From: Steinernema hermaphroditum
Lineage: Eukaryota > Nematoda > Chromadorea > Rhabditida > Steinernematidae
Direction of reading: 5' to 3'
NCBI GenBank assembly: GCA_030435675.1
Contig: CM059623.1
Coordinates: forward strand, 14,664,092-14,728,091
Length of the DNA: 64,000 nt
Shown: positions 35,714 to 44,809 of the stretch, piece after piece
Layout of the letters: the number at the start of each line of letters is the position of its first letter
Position numbering within the stretch: the stretch's first letter is position 1
The notes under the pieces: generated by a model
The model's database searches: none
Seen by the model: the letters and a program-made list of their open reading frames with translations, nothing else
What the model was told of the DNA's origin: nothing
Made by a program: the position numbers and the translations under genes

Positions 35714-36464
35714 ATGGACATCCTCCGCATGCTGCCTCTTCTCCTTCTCCTTGTCTCCGGATCGTCGGCCTTCAATCGGACTTTCAAGGATGGTGAGGGC
35801 GTCATAAAGGTATTCCAATCTCCTCCGATTAGCAAGCCTTTTCCTATAGGTCATTGTTCGTACGTCTGACTGCCATCAATCGGGAACAGACGCTGATGTG
35901 TCGTCTTCTCCTGGATTTATAAACGAGAGGGGCGTTCTGTTGTGGCGAGTGGAAATGAATGCGATCAAGGGAGATGCTGGAGACAATCTGGAGAGGGACA
36001 CCGAGCAAGTTATGGTTCGTCTTTCCTATGGCTTCCTTCCTTTGAAGCACATTTAGGTAAAACCTTTGAGCAAGGAGGAATTCGCCGTGATCGAAAATGC
36101 ATGTACAACTCACGCCTGGTTCAATCAGGAGCGATACAATGACTGTTTCCATGCGAACGTCATCCACTTCGCCGTTTACACCTGGTTTGGAAACCTCTAC
36201 CCCGCATGGAATCCCGGAAAAATGGAGGTTCAGCTGCATATCAGAGCGTAAGTGGATTATGTTCACAGCGGACACCGAAGAACCGTTTTTAGGCCGAACA
36301 AAAGCAAGTGGATCAAGTCGGTTTGGCCTGATGCGAACTGCGCACACAACTGGATTAGTGCTGATGATAGCGCAGACCACTATCTGTGCAAGAACGAACC
36401 TCCCTATTGGGATCTTAAGCCTAAAAAAGCTCCAGTCATTGGCGGTCGCATCGCGTGCCATTAA
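35714..36464 (+). CDS. Secreted six-cysteine protein, paralogue A
   Basis: Four exons: 35714-35809, 35850-36014, 36057-36247 and 36293-36464, giving 207 residues. The introns are only 40-45 nt. A signal peptide (MDILRMLPLLLLLVSGSSAF) starts the protein. The mature part has six cysteines in the order SDC, NAC, YNDC, ANC, YLC and IAC. Conserved motifs are GTDADV, NLERDTEQV, YTWFGNLYPAWNPGKMEVQL and WPDANCAHNWISADD. No transmembrane segment follows, so the protein is probably secreted or luminal. No enzymatic motif is recognised. Exon 2 would run into a stop without the 36015-36056 intron, and all three paralogues keep that intron, which supports the model. Confidence 0.8.
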
Positions 36465-36696
36465 ACTAATTTGAAGGATTTACAATAAAGGTCCTGAATG
36501 CAACATGTAGTGTAGGTCCGGAGCGGCATCAAGGCCGAAGTCTATCTCTAGATGTCTTGTTTTGGGTCACCCCGTTGATGTTATGCAGTGTGGTGCAGAA
36601 AGACAGACGAACCAGACGCAGCTGTAGAAATTGTTGGAATATATTTAATATTGTCGTGCCAACACCGAAGCAGCGTTTCATTGAAAAGTCCAGACC

Positions 36697-36763
36697 TAGC
36701 CGGCACCGAACCTGTGACCTGATGATTGATAGTCCCGAAGCACTACCAGTCAACCAGACAGAC
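36697..36763 (-). repeat. tRNA-like repeat (SINE with shared body)
   Basis: The minus strand has TGGTTGACTGGTAGTGCTTC and CACAGGTTCGGTGCCGG. Next to it, at about 36643-36660, is TTAATATTGTCGTGCCAACAC. That body word recurs near 38388 and 38608 (ATTGTCGTGCCAAGAC, ATCGTTGTGCCAAGAC), which suggests a SINE family whose head is tRNA-derived. Confidence 0.5.
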
Positions 36764-37011
36764 ACTTTAAAGAGTGAAATATACAAACACTGCATACCGA
36801 CTGTTTTCTGTTTTTTTTTGTAAATTTTAAGTTGTTTTTTGAATCGCTGCCCCTAGTGGTGTCTCCATCCACATCTAGTCTGATAATGGATGCCATTGAT
36901 TCTCAAATTGCAGCGGTTTTAGCACAGGATTTCGTTGTTTTCTAATCGATATGGTTATTATTTATATTTTGATTTTCCTTCTACACTTTATTGACAAATG
37001 GCAGTTCATTT

Positions 37012-37908
37012 CTAAGGGCAGAGTCGCTTCATAAACCATCCATCTTCCACCTCCTTCGCCGCATTATCGTCTCGCTCCTTAGTGAAAACGATTCGGTCAT
37101 GGAGGCGATTCGTCTGACCCTGCCAGAACTCGAAGTACTCCGGCTTCAGAACGTAACCACCCCAGTAGTCAGGCTTAGGAACGGCCTCTTCGCCTTTTTC
37201 CTCCACTAACTTCTCGACTTCTTTCGTCTTTCTTTCTACTTCCTGGAAAACTTGCAATAGGCGTACAGATTACGCTGAGACAAGCTTACCTCTCGGGACG
37301 CCAAATTCTCGCTTTGCTGGCTTACCGTGCACGTGATGCGCGCCGAAATTGGACGTCCTTTCCAGAACTCCTCGGCCAATGCCTCCGAGATTCTCTCCGC
37401 TCGACCTTCCACACGAACTTGGCGATGCAGTTTGGGCCAGAAGAACAACATGCACGCATTGGGGTTCTGATCGAGTTCACGACCTTTCCGGCTATTGTAG
37501 CTGGTGCAGAAGGTGAAGCCGTCGTTGTCGTACGACTTTAGCTGCAGCATGCGAGTGCTGGGCTTGTTGTTGCTGAAATGGCGTATAGAATAAATGGTAT
37601 TATGAAGGAAATCCGGGTTATATGAGGATATTTCTGATGTGGACTGCGAAGTGACCCTTCTGATGCGGATTATAGGAACCCTCCGATTCGGAACGTTGCC
37701 GTATTAGGTGAAAACTTACACACAAGTCGTCAGCGCGACATTCTTCCCATCGTCGAAAAGCACCTTCGGACTCTGTCTCTCCTGCTCCTTAAACCACTGA
37801 TCGAAGAGTTTTGCAGGATTGTGGACGATGTCCTCCTCGAGAAGAAAAGGGCGACTCTAAAGTGGACGTCAGTCAAGCTTATTTCTTTCTTCGATTTACC
37901 TCAGTCAT
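37012..37908 (-). CDS. pnpo: Pyridoxine/pyridoxamine 5'-phosphate oxidase
   Basis: This FMN enzyme oxidises pyridoxamine or pyridoxine 5'-phosphate to pyridoxal 5'-phosphate, the last step of vitamin B6 salvage. Four exons on the minus strand: 37908-37900, 37856-37720, 37572-37290 and 37242-37012, giving 219 residues, close to the bacterial length. Family signatures are [13 protein letters not shown] (FMN-binding), [36 protein letters not shown] (substrate and FMN contacts) and the terminal RLCP in the usual RLxP position. The first exon encodes only M-T-E and sits 1 nt after a CTTTTCCAG acceptor, suggesting spliced-leader addition. The protein has no clear N-terminal extension. It lies inside the block that was tandemly duplicated, but its second copy is gone. 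Confidence 0.92.
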
Positions 37909-37911
37909 GCT

Positions 37912-39427
37912 GGAAAAGCCCTGAGAATAACAGGCACGCGCGAGCAAACAGCGCAATCGATGACGGCTTGTGAGAGAGAAGGTCATGTGAACGAAGGAAT
38001 TATCGATCGAACTTTTGTGCTCACGCCACTTTAAAGCACAAAGTGAGATCATTATTCAGTTCCCAAAGATTCACCTTTGTAGAGGCAAATCATTTGAAGA
38101 AGATCCGGAATATTTTTCGGTGTCAGCTGACGACCCTTTGTTAATCTTATTAGTGCTTTTTGCCAGAATATGTCATTTTGACCCTTTGATAACAATCTAA
38201 GATTAGTCATAGTGATTATTTTTTTGTAAATCATTCAAGTGATCATGCATGCAAAATTCCTAAAAAGTAAAAAGTCGCCTCAAAAATCCATAAGACAGAA
38301 CATTTTCTGTATTCGGAAATGGAGACCTTCAGTTGCCACTTCTGGGCACAAATTGATATAGCTGCACACTGTAACAAATGCAAGACCATGTCTATTATTG
38401 TCGTGCCAAGACTGAAACGGAGGGATCTGAATGAGGGATCTCGGCCGTCATTGCGGGTGCAATGATCGCCTCCGCTTCCAGAAGGCTTGACCAGAGAATT
38501 CTCGGCCAGTCGTCAGCTGAACCGAAGATGGATCATCGCTGAGTCACGTGTTCCAACCACCTCTTACCGGAAGTAGCTGCAGCAATTGAAGGACTACAGG
38601 GCTGTAGGGCAATGTTTAATATCGTTGTGCCAAGACCGCGTGAATAGTGATAGGTCGAGTCGTCTGAATGATGAATGGACTCCGAACCAAGCTCAGACTC
38701 GGGTTCCCGTCGCGATTACTATTACCTATTCAGACCATACTAAATATTACTGATGGGGTAATGTAAAGGTTGGTTGTCCATTGTTGTCTTTTGACCCATT
38801 TGCGAACTTGTTGGGATCAATGGGTCAGATTATCACTCCCATTTTCATTACTTGTTATTATGGACTGCTTGTTTTGAACTGGCGCGAATAACCTCTCCAT
38901 TGAAGAGTGCGCAATGTAAGATGGCACAAATTGATAAAGTTTACGATCGACTATTTTTCACTGTTTGCACCGAGGCAGAACGGTTTTTCTGTCAACACGG
39001 GAGCGATCGAAATGATCATTGAGATCACTAAAATACGCTCTACCCGAAAGGGGTCTCGTTGATTTATCCTTCGTACACTGATTTTATAGCACACTAACAA
39101 GGGCCGTCCAAAAAAGGCCGATCCAACCCAATGAATCATTCACCGACCCACGTGGAGTACACGTCACTGAATTGCTCACCACGAATATCGATCACATAAT
39201 TATTCCCCGAAAAAAAAGTAATTTTGTTGATTTTCCATTTGCATAAACAAACACGTCCCAAAAGGGCATATGAACTTTGAGCAGCTGCCGTTTGGTCAGC
39301 CTTCGCCTAAAGATCGAGATTAAACAGCGAAGGACAGGACAGCGTATCCTTATCAGGGTGCAACAAAAGCCGATAAAAAGGGCCCTCTCATGTGCGCTCG
39401 CGTCATCATCCGCTTCCGTTGCCCCCG
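37912..39427. other. Intergenic region with SINE-body fragments
   Basis: No gene is seen. Two diverged copies of the word TTGTCGTGCCAAGAC (about 38395 and 38615) relate it to the repeat near 36650. The last 150 bp, before the saposin-like start codon, are unremarkable. Confidence 0.45.
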
Positions 39428-39988
39428 ATGCTTCGCCTCTCAACCTTCTTCGCCGTTTCGTTTCTTCTCCTTTCGACCTTTTCGGCTCTCCAAATCCGCT
39501 CGAGTTTCGAATGCCGACTCTGTCGCGAGCTGACTCGAGCCGTGCTGCCACAATTGAAGCTTATCGAAGAAGGCAGTCGCCCGGAAAACATACCCCAACC
39601 CATCTGGAATGCTCTCCGCGAAAGTCTCCCTTCTATCAATAGCGATCCACAGTGCTCCAGGACCTGTAGCAGAGGTCCAATGCCTTTTGCGGTTGAATTT
39701 CTCGTCAACAACAACAACGTGACCTGCTCGCTCTGCCAGCAACTGATGAAGACTGGAAAGTCGTCTGTTTCGGGGGGCGAGGCAAGTAGACCTACCTTCC
39801 TCAAGCTTTGTATAGGCGACCATTTTCAGGAGTATTTCGTGGCTAATCTCAAAACCAGCTGTGAACACCTCGGCTTATTGGAATCGTACTGCGAGATGAT
39901 CGTCGATGAAAACGGAAGGGACATGTATGTCCTGGACAAGGCCAATGTGGACCCGCTTGCTGGATGTACTAAGATTAAGCTTTGCTAG
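39428..39988 (+). CDS. Secreted saposin B-type protein
   Basis: A single-exon gene of 186 residues. I chose the ATG at 39428 rather than one 36 nt upstream because it gives a clean signal peptide (MLRLSTFFAVSFLLLSTFSA). The C-terminal half has the saposin B pattern: CSLC, later SCEHLGLLESYC and GCTKIKLC, the usual CxxC...C-x9/10-C...C-x5-C ladder. There is one extra cysteine (LKLC). The N-terminal half contains CRLC and CSRTC and may be a degenerate second saposin-like unit. Saposin-like proteins bind or perturb lipid membranes; in nematodes many are intestinal antimicrobials or digestive proteins. The substrate is not inferable here. The 3' third is copied at 42573-42712. Confidence 0.75.
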   Translation: MLRLSTFFAVSFLLLSTFSALQIRSSFECRLCRELTRAVLPQLKLIEEGSRPENIPQPIWNALRESLPSINSDPQCSRTCSRGPMPFAVEFLVNNNNVTCSLCQQLMKTGKSSVSGGEASRPTFLKLCIGDHFQEYFVANLKTSCEHLGLLESYCEMIVDENGRDMYVLDKANVDPLAGCTKIKLC

Positions 39989-40324
39989 AGGTCACGATAG
40001 GAATAGAATGAGCTTATAGAGTGGACAAAGCATAAATTATATGTATCAGGTCCTTGCAGATACATAATCATCGAATACTCCCCATTCCCTAACCTCTTTG
40101 TCTCTTGAAGGACGCCATTGCAGCACCTATCCACAGAAAAGGGGCATGACCAACGTTGTCTTTCTAGGCTACGTTTAGCGATCCGAAACCCCCAAAGCTC
40201 TTAGGATCCAAAGGCCACATTATCGTAGAAAACTTATGGATGAGATATCGCTATCCCTTAACCACCACTACAACATCGATTTATAACAACAGAGACCATC
40301 TTGGAAACAGATATGTATATGAGA

Positions 40325-40426
40325 TCAGAGCGTTTCATCGAAGTCCTCCTGTTTGATCTCCGACTTGACGAGGTACTTTTCGTGGATCTGGTTCAGCTGC
40401 TCGGCGAGCATCGCGTTCGTCTCGTG
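40325..40426 (-). pseudogene. Truncated copy of the MED11 3' end
   Basis: A copy of the last 34 codons, including the stop, of the MED11 gene at 42949-43050. It ends abruptly after CGTCTCGTG, where unrelated sequence begins. It differs from the intact gene at four positions, all third-codon and synonymous. The 60 bp beyond the stop are identical in both copies. Confidence 0.85.
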
Positions 40427-40840
40427 TTTTATGAAAGATCAAAACCTCGTGGCCCTGTATTTAATTAAGATAGTGAAGACTTTCGGAACCCCGTGTCTAG
40501 GGTGATGGAACATTATCATATGTGCCTTTTTGAACTGCCTTCAATACATGCCCGTCCAAACACATCCTCAAGACTGGAATTTTGATCGTAGAAGCTTGTC
40601 GTAGAAGCGCAGCAAGCGGAGTTTTTCACATTAATAGTTCAGGATGCTTTCATGAGCTCTCTGGATCTTGTTGTCTTTTGTTACTCTAAGGAAATTTAAC
40701 GAAAGGGTGTCCACATACGAAAAACAGGCCTTTGAGCCCGGCTCGTCGACTAATACTAGCTAACAATACTAATAAACACAATACTAGAATCCGGCGGTGT
40801 GACATTCTCTTCTTCGCATCCTAAGACGCCTCCGTGCATA
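40427..40840. other. Unique spacer at the segmental-duplication junction
   Basis: This lies between the truncated MED11 fragment and the start of the second six-cysteine block (similarity with gene A begins near 40785). No ORF or RNA gene is apparent. Confidence 0.5.
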
Positions 40841-40910
40841 CCCCGAATTGATAGCTTCCATTATGTGCGTCTAAAAACGCGTTGGCACGGAAGAAATCTC
40901 CACTTTCGGG
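40841..40910 (+). promoter_or_regulatory. Promoter block shared by the six-cysteine genes (gene C)
   Basis: CCCCGAATTGATAGCTTCC, ATTATGTG and GTCTAAAAACGCGT lead up to the ATG, nearly identical to the block before gene A. The similarity may reflect recent duplication rather than constraint. The comparison with the more distant gene B is more telling. Confidence 0.5.
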
Positions 40911-41740
40911 ATGGACGTCCCCCGCATGCTGCCACTCCTCTTTCTTCTTATTTCCGGCTCGTCGGCCTTCAACCGAGCTTACAAGGGCGGTGAGGCTCTC
41001 TTAAAGGTATTCCGACATCCACCAATCAGCAGCAGAGCTGGTGGTTTGGATCGGAACTTGGATAATCCGAACCCAAACTCCTATCCGAAATCCGCCAGCT
41101 CTAATCATTAGGCATTTTCCTATAGGTCATTGTTCGAACGTCCGACTGCCATCACGCCGGAACAGACGCCGATGTGTCGTCTAACCCTGGATTTATAAAC
41201 GAGAGGGGCATTCTAGTGTGGCAAGTGCGAATGAAAGCACTTAAGGGAAACGCCGGCGAAAATCTGGAGAGAAACACCGAGCAAGTTGTGGTTCGACCTT
41301 TTCGTGACTTCCTTTCTTTGAAGCACATTTAGGTAAGACATTTGAGCAGCATCGAATTCGCAGAGATCGAAAGTGACTGTGCGAGACACGCCAACTACAC
41401 ACAGGAGAAATACGATGACTGCTTCCATGCGAACGTCATTCTTTTCTCCTTTTACACCTGGTTTGGCAACCTTTATCCTGCGTGGAATCCCGGAAAAATG
41501 GAGGTTCAGCTGACTGTCAGATCGTAAACGAATTATATTCACAGCTGACACGAAAGAATCGTTTTTAGGGCGAGTAAAGGCGAAAGGATCACGTCGGTTT
41601 GGCCGGACGCGAGCTGCGAACACAACTGGATAACTGCAGATGACAACGGAATCCACTATCTATGCAAGAACGAACCTCCCAATAGGGAGCTTAGACGTCA
41701 ACACCCTCCAATGGTTAACCGTCCCATCGATTGCCACTAA
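40911..41740 (+). CDS. Secreted six-cysteine protein, paralogue C
   Basis: Four exons: 40911-41006, 41126-41290, 41333-41523 and 41569-41740. All four have the same length as those of gene A, giving 207 residues. The signal peptide is MDVPRMLPLLFLLISGSSAF. The six cysteines are conserved (SDC, SDC, YDDC, ASC, YLC, IDC). The first intron is 119 nt instead of 40 because of a GGATCGGAACTTGGATAATC-containing insertion. An AATAAA-like signal follows near 41758, and a mariner-like element starts 40 bp after the stop codon. The gene is intact and its coding differences from A are spread along the protein. Confidence 0.8.
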
Positions 41741-41781
41741 ATTTTTTGAGGGATTCATAATAAAAAACATGAAAAAATATA

Positions 41782-42466
41782 CAGGGTGACATAATAATGG
41801 TGTCCCAGTTCCCTCTGGAAGCCGGAACAGTCACAACTGCCACGGGGTTTGCCATCTGACCAAACCAAACACTTAGAGAGCGACCGGAGGGACCGACCGC
41901 TCGCCACCGCGACACGGGTGAGACTCCTTCCGACTTCCGACTCCGAAAAGAGAGAGGTTTGGGGTTAAGAGGAGAGCACGACTTTCCTTTATTCAAGCGG
42001 ACACTCAGAGAGCGACCGGAGGGACCGACCGATCGCCACAGCGATACGAGTGAGAGTCACAGCCGTATTCAGGATTCACTAATGCAGAGTGTACTGCATC
42101 ATTGATATTCGTTTCTGTTTTCTGCACTGCAGAATCTGCAGAAACTTATGGCTCATGAACGGGTGCCGAGTCGCTGAGTCGCGTTGCAAAAGCGCCGATA
42201 CGCGAATGTTGGCATCGCGTTTGGAGGTTTGAATCGGTTGTAGAACCGTTTTGAAGACGTCTTCACGAGGTTGCATCGGCTACGAGGAGACTCGTATGCG
42301 CACCCTTAGAAAGTTCGAGTTTCGAGTTTATTTCTCGAACTGAGTCTTTGATATGTTGTTGGCCATCGATTGCTCTCTAGAAAATGTTGATCCATTTCTT
42401 CATTCGAATGAAATTTCAAGGAAATATTGACTGTTGAATGCGTTTCCAAACTTTTATGTCACCCTG
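41782..42466. mobile_element. Non-autonomous mariner/Tc1-type element (TA-flanked)
   Basis: Terminal inverted repeats CAGGGTGACATAA at the left end and TTATGTCACCCTG at the right are perfect and flanked by TA on each side (41780-41781 and 42467-42468). The homologous place after gene A reads ...CAACATG-TA-GTGTAGG with no insertion, so an empty site is available. The element is 685 bp, encodes no transposase that I can see, and carries a 55-bp direct repeat (about 41871-41922 and 42002-42056). TA target duplication and CAGGGTG termini are typical of the IS630/Tc1/mariner superfamily. Confidence 0.85.
41871..42056 (+). repeat. 55-bp direct repeat inside the mariner-like element
   Basis: AGAGAGCGACCGGAGGGACC and the following roughly 35 bp occur twice, about 130 bp apart, with few differences. 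Confidence 0.85.
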
Positions 42467-42572
42467 TAGTGTAGGCCAAGAAAAGCATCTAGGCCGAAAT
42501 CTATCTATAAATACCCTGTTTTGGGTCCCCTTTATGCAATGTGGTGCAGAAAGAGACACGAACCGGACACAG

Positions 42573-42712
42573 CTTTTGTAGCGTGTGAACACCTTGGCTT
42601 GCTGGAGACTTACTGTGAGATGATCGTCGATGAAAACGGAAAGGACATGTACGATCTGCACAAGGCCAATGTGGAGCTGCTTGTTGGATGTACTAAGATT
42701 AAGCTTTGCTAG
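42573..42712 (+). pseudogene. 3' fragment of a saposin-like gene
   Basis: The segment encodes CEHLGLLETYCEMIVDENGK and ends GCTKIKLC before TAG, matching the last 43 codons of the saposin-like gene at 39428-39988. The 5' two-thirds, including the signal peptide, are missing. The sequence upstream (42468-42570) instead matches the region downstream of six-cysteine gene A (36505-36612), so this is a deletion junction. Several residues differ from the intact gene. Confidence 0.8.
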
Positions 42713-42948
42713 TGAGAAGACGAATAGAATGAGCTCATAGAGCAGAGCTTATTCGTTCGTTTGAACTCCATACTATCCCTCTAACACCTACCCACAGAAA
42801 AGGAGCGTCTCTCTAGGCTGTGCACACTGCTCCAAACCTCACATTATCGTAGAAAACTTATGGATGACATATGACTATCCCTTAACCACCACTACAACAT
42901 CGATTTATAACAACAGAGACCATCTTGGAAACAGATATGTATATGAGA

Positions 42949-43637
42949 TCAGAGAGTTTCGTCGAAGTCCTCCTGTTTGATCTCCGACTTGACGAGATAT
43001 TTTTCGTGGATCTGGTTCAGCTGCTCGGCGAGCATCGCGTTCGTCTCGTGGATGGTGGCTATGTTCTGATAGGAAGCGGTGGTGGAACCCTGGTGGGGCA
43101 TCGCCACGCACACGTTGCTCATGTAGTCGAGTTGTGCGCTCATTTCGGTGTCGATTTGATTGAGCGTGCGTCGGAAGTTCTGGCTAGCCTCCTCCATCTT
43201 CGTGCGGCTGATCTGGAGAGGAACTTATGAGTACTACAGTCATGGCTAGACGTGGAATACCACACACATCGGCTTAGAGATATATTGCTCAGGAATATCG
43301 GAGGCAGAAATCTATCGAATGATGGTTACCCGGCTGGAGCCAATCAAAGAAATGGATCCACTCCGGCTCCAACAGGATGGTCATCGAATAGGCCATTATT
43401 TTTATCAATATTCGATCCGGCCGATGCGTGTGGTATTCCGCTAGTACACTAACTCACTCTACTAACCTGCTTGTCCTTCGACAACTCCGTGATGCAGATC
43501 TGCGCATTCCTGAGCATTTCGGCGATCTTCCCGTCGACAGCATGCAGCATGTCCAGCCGCTTCTGCAGCTCTGTGTTTCCACTCGCCGGCTCTTGGTGGT
43601 TCGAGCTGGCATCGGGGAACCCAGTATATCCCGGCAT
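42949..43637 (-). CDS. mdt-11: Mediator complex subunit 11
   Basis: MED11 is a small head-module subunit of the Mediator coactivator. Two exons on the minus strand, 43637-43467 and 43212-42949, give 144 residues. The ATG follows directly after GAATGTTTCAG|G, a trans-splice-like acceptor. The core reads LDMLHAVDGKIAEMLRNAQ and ITELSKDKQ, then SQNFRRTLNQIDTEMSAQLDY and AMPHQGSTTASY, matching the human ILELSKEK, AELSAQIRYL and GQPHEGSSY segments. The C-terminus has an extra charged tail (IKQEDFDETL). The single intron is 254 nt. A partial copy of its 3' end lies at 40325-40426. Confidence 0.88.
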
Positions 43638-43640
43638 CCT

Positions 43641-44809
43641 GAAACATTCACATTCATGATGCTTATTCGGAATTTTTGTGAAATTAGGCCGCGAAAGGAT
43701 AGACGTTCTCAGTTGTTTTATTTGAGTCCTCACACCTTTACCGTAACCTCTTAATCACTTTACCCCTTTCTCCACCGCGATTTTATCGATAGACGAAAGG
43801 ATAGGCCGAATACACTTCGATTCCTGCCTTTTCGAAATTTTCGGCAACATTCTTGAATTTCGGTGGTGGAAGCTTCTCGCAGCATCTGAGAACAACTCTT
43901 AGAACAACAAGCTTTCTACATCATCTTGCGTAAAGTTAGGGACAAAGCTCCTTTTAGTTCAAGGTGCTTTAACGAGCTCTAGGGATATTGTCGTCTTTTG
44001 TTATTGCAATCAGATTTCACATTAGTATGGTTTTGAGTAACATAAATTGGCAAGGCTAGTTGGATGGTTAAGATCGCAGTTTAAGAATTTTCAACAATAT
44101 ACTAATGCTAATAACATAGATACTAACAAACAATGATCATAAAACTGATGAAGTATCCGGAGAAGACCATGGCCGTCGACTGATGTAGCATAGCAGATCC
44201 GCAAGAATGAAGCGACTCACGCCAGATGGAGAGGGCATCAAGGTTGAGGGTTAGCCTGGCCACAAAACCCCGAAATTGACCAAAACGGCTAAGGGTAAAA
44301 AAGCGATGAAACCCGGACCTCTACACTCCTAGAAGAAGGAGGAAGGGGAAGCCGAAGGGAGGTGTTGGGTAGTAGTTCCCTTCGGTCATACACCCTTGGC
44401 CGTTTGGCAAGAATAACCCGAAACTGAGCATCGAGTCCGACTCCGGACGCGTCCCCCAACGAATCCAAGTCCGAATTTTGAGTCAGGACCAACCAGTAAA
44501 ACTGTTTTCAATAAAACGAGGTCCAATCAAATGATCAAAATAATCATCGGCTCTCACACCGTCCCAGCACAATCCAGAACAACGTGAAAGAACTTTGCTT
44601 GTAATATACACACAGTTAGGCATCAATCGACAATTAAGGCATCCGACAATAATAGATAGAATAGCTCATCTCTCTGGATATCACATATGTGGGCGGCGCT
44701 AAACGTACAAAACGACGTTTGGGGGTGAAGGCTTAAAGTGCATCACAACTGTAATCGGAGCAAAATGGGAGAAGTGGCGACTAGAGACGGGAGAAGGAGG
44801 CGAGGACAC
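43641..44809. other. Intergenic region between MED11 and WIP
   Basis: No convincing exon. It includes the MED11 upstream region and the 3' flank of the WIP gene. No repeats of note. Confidence 0.5.
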
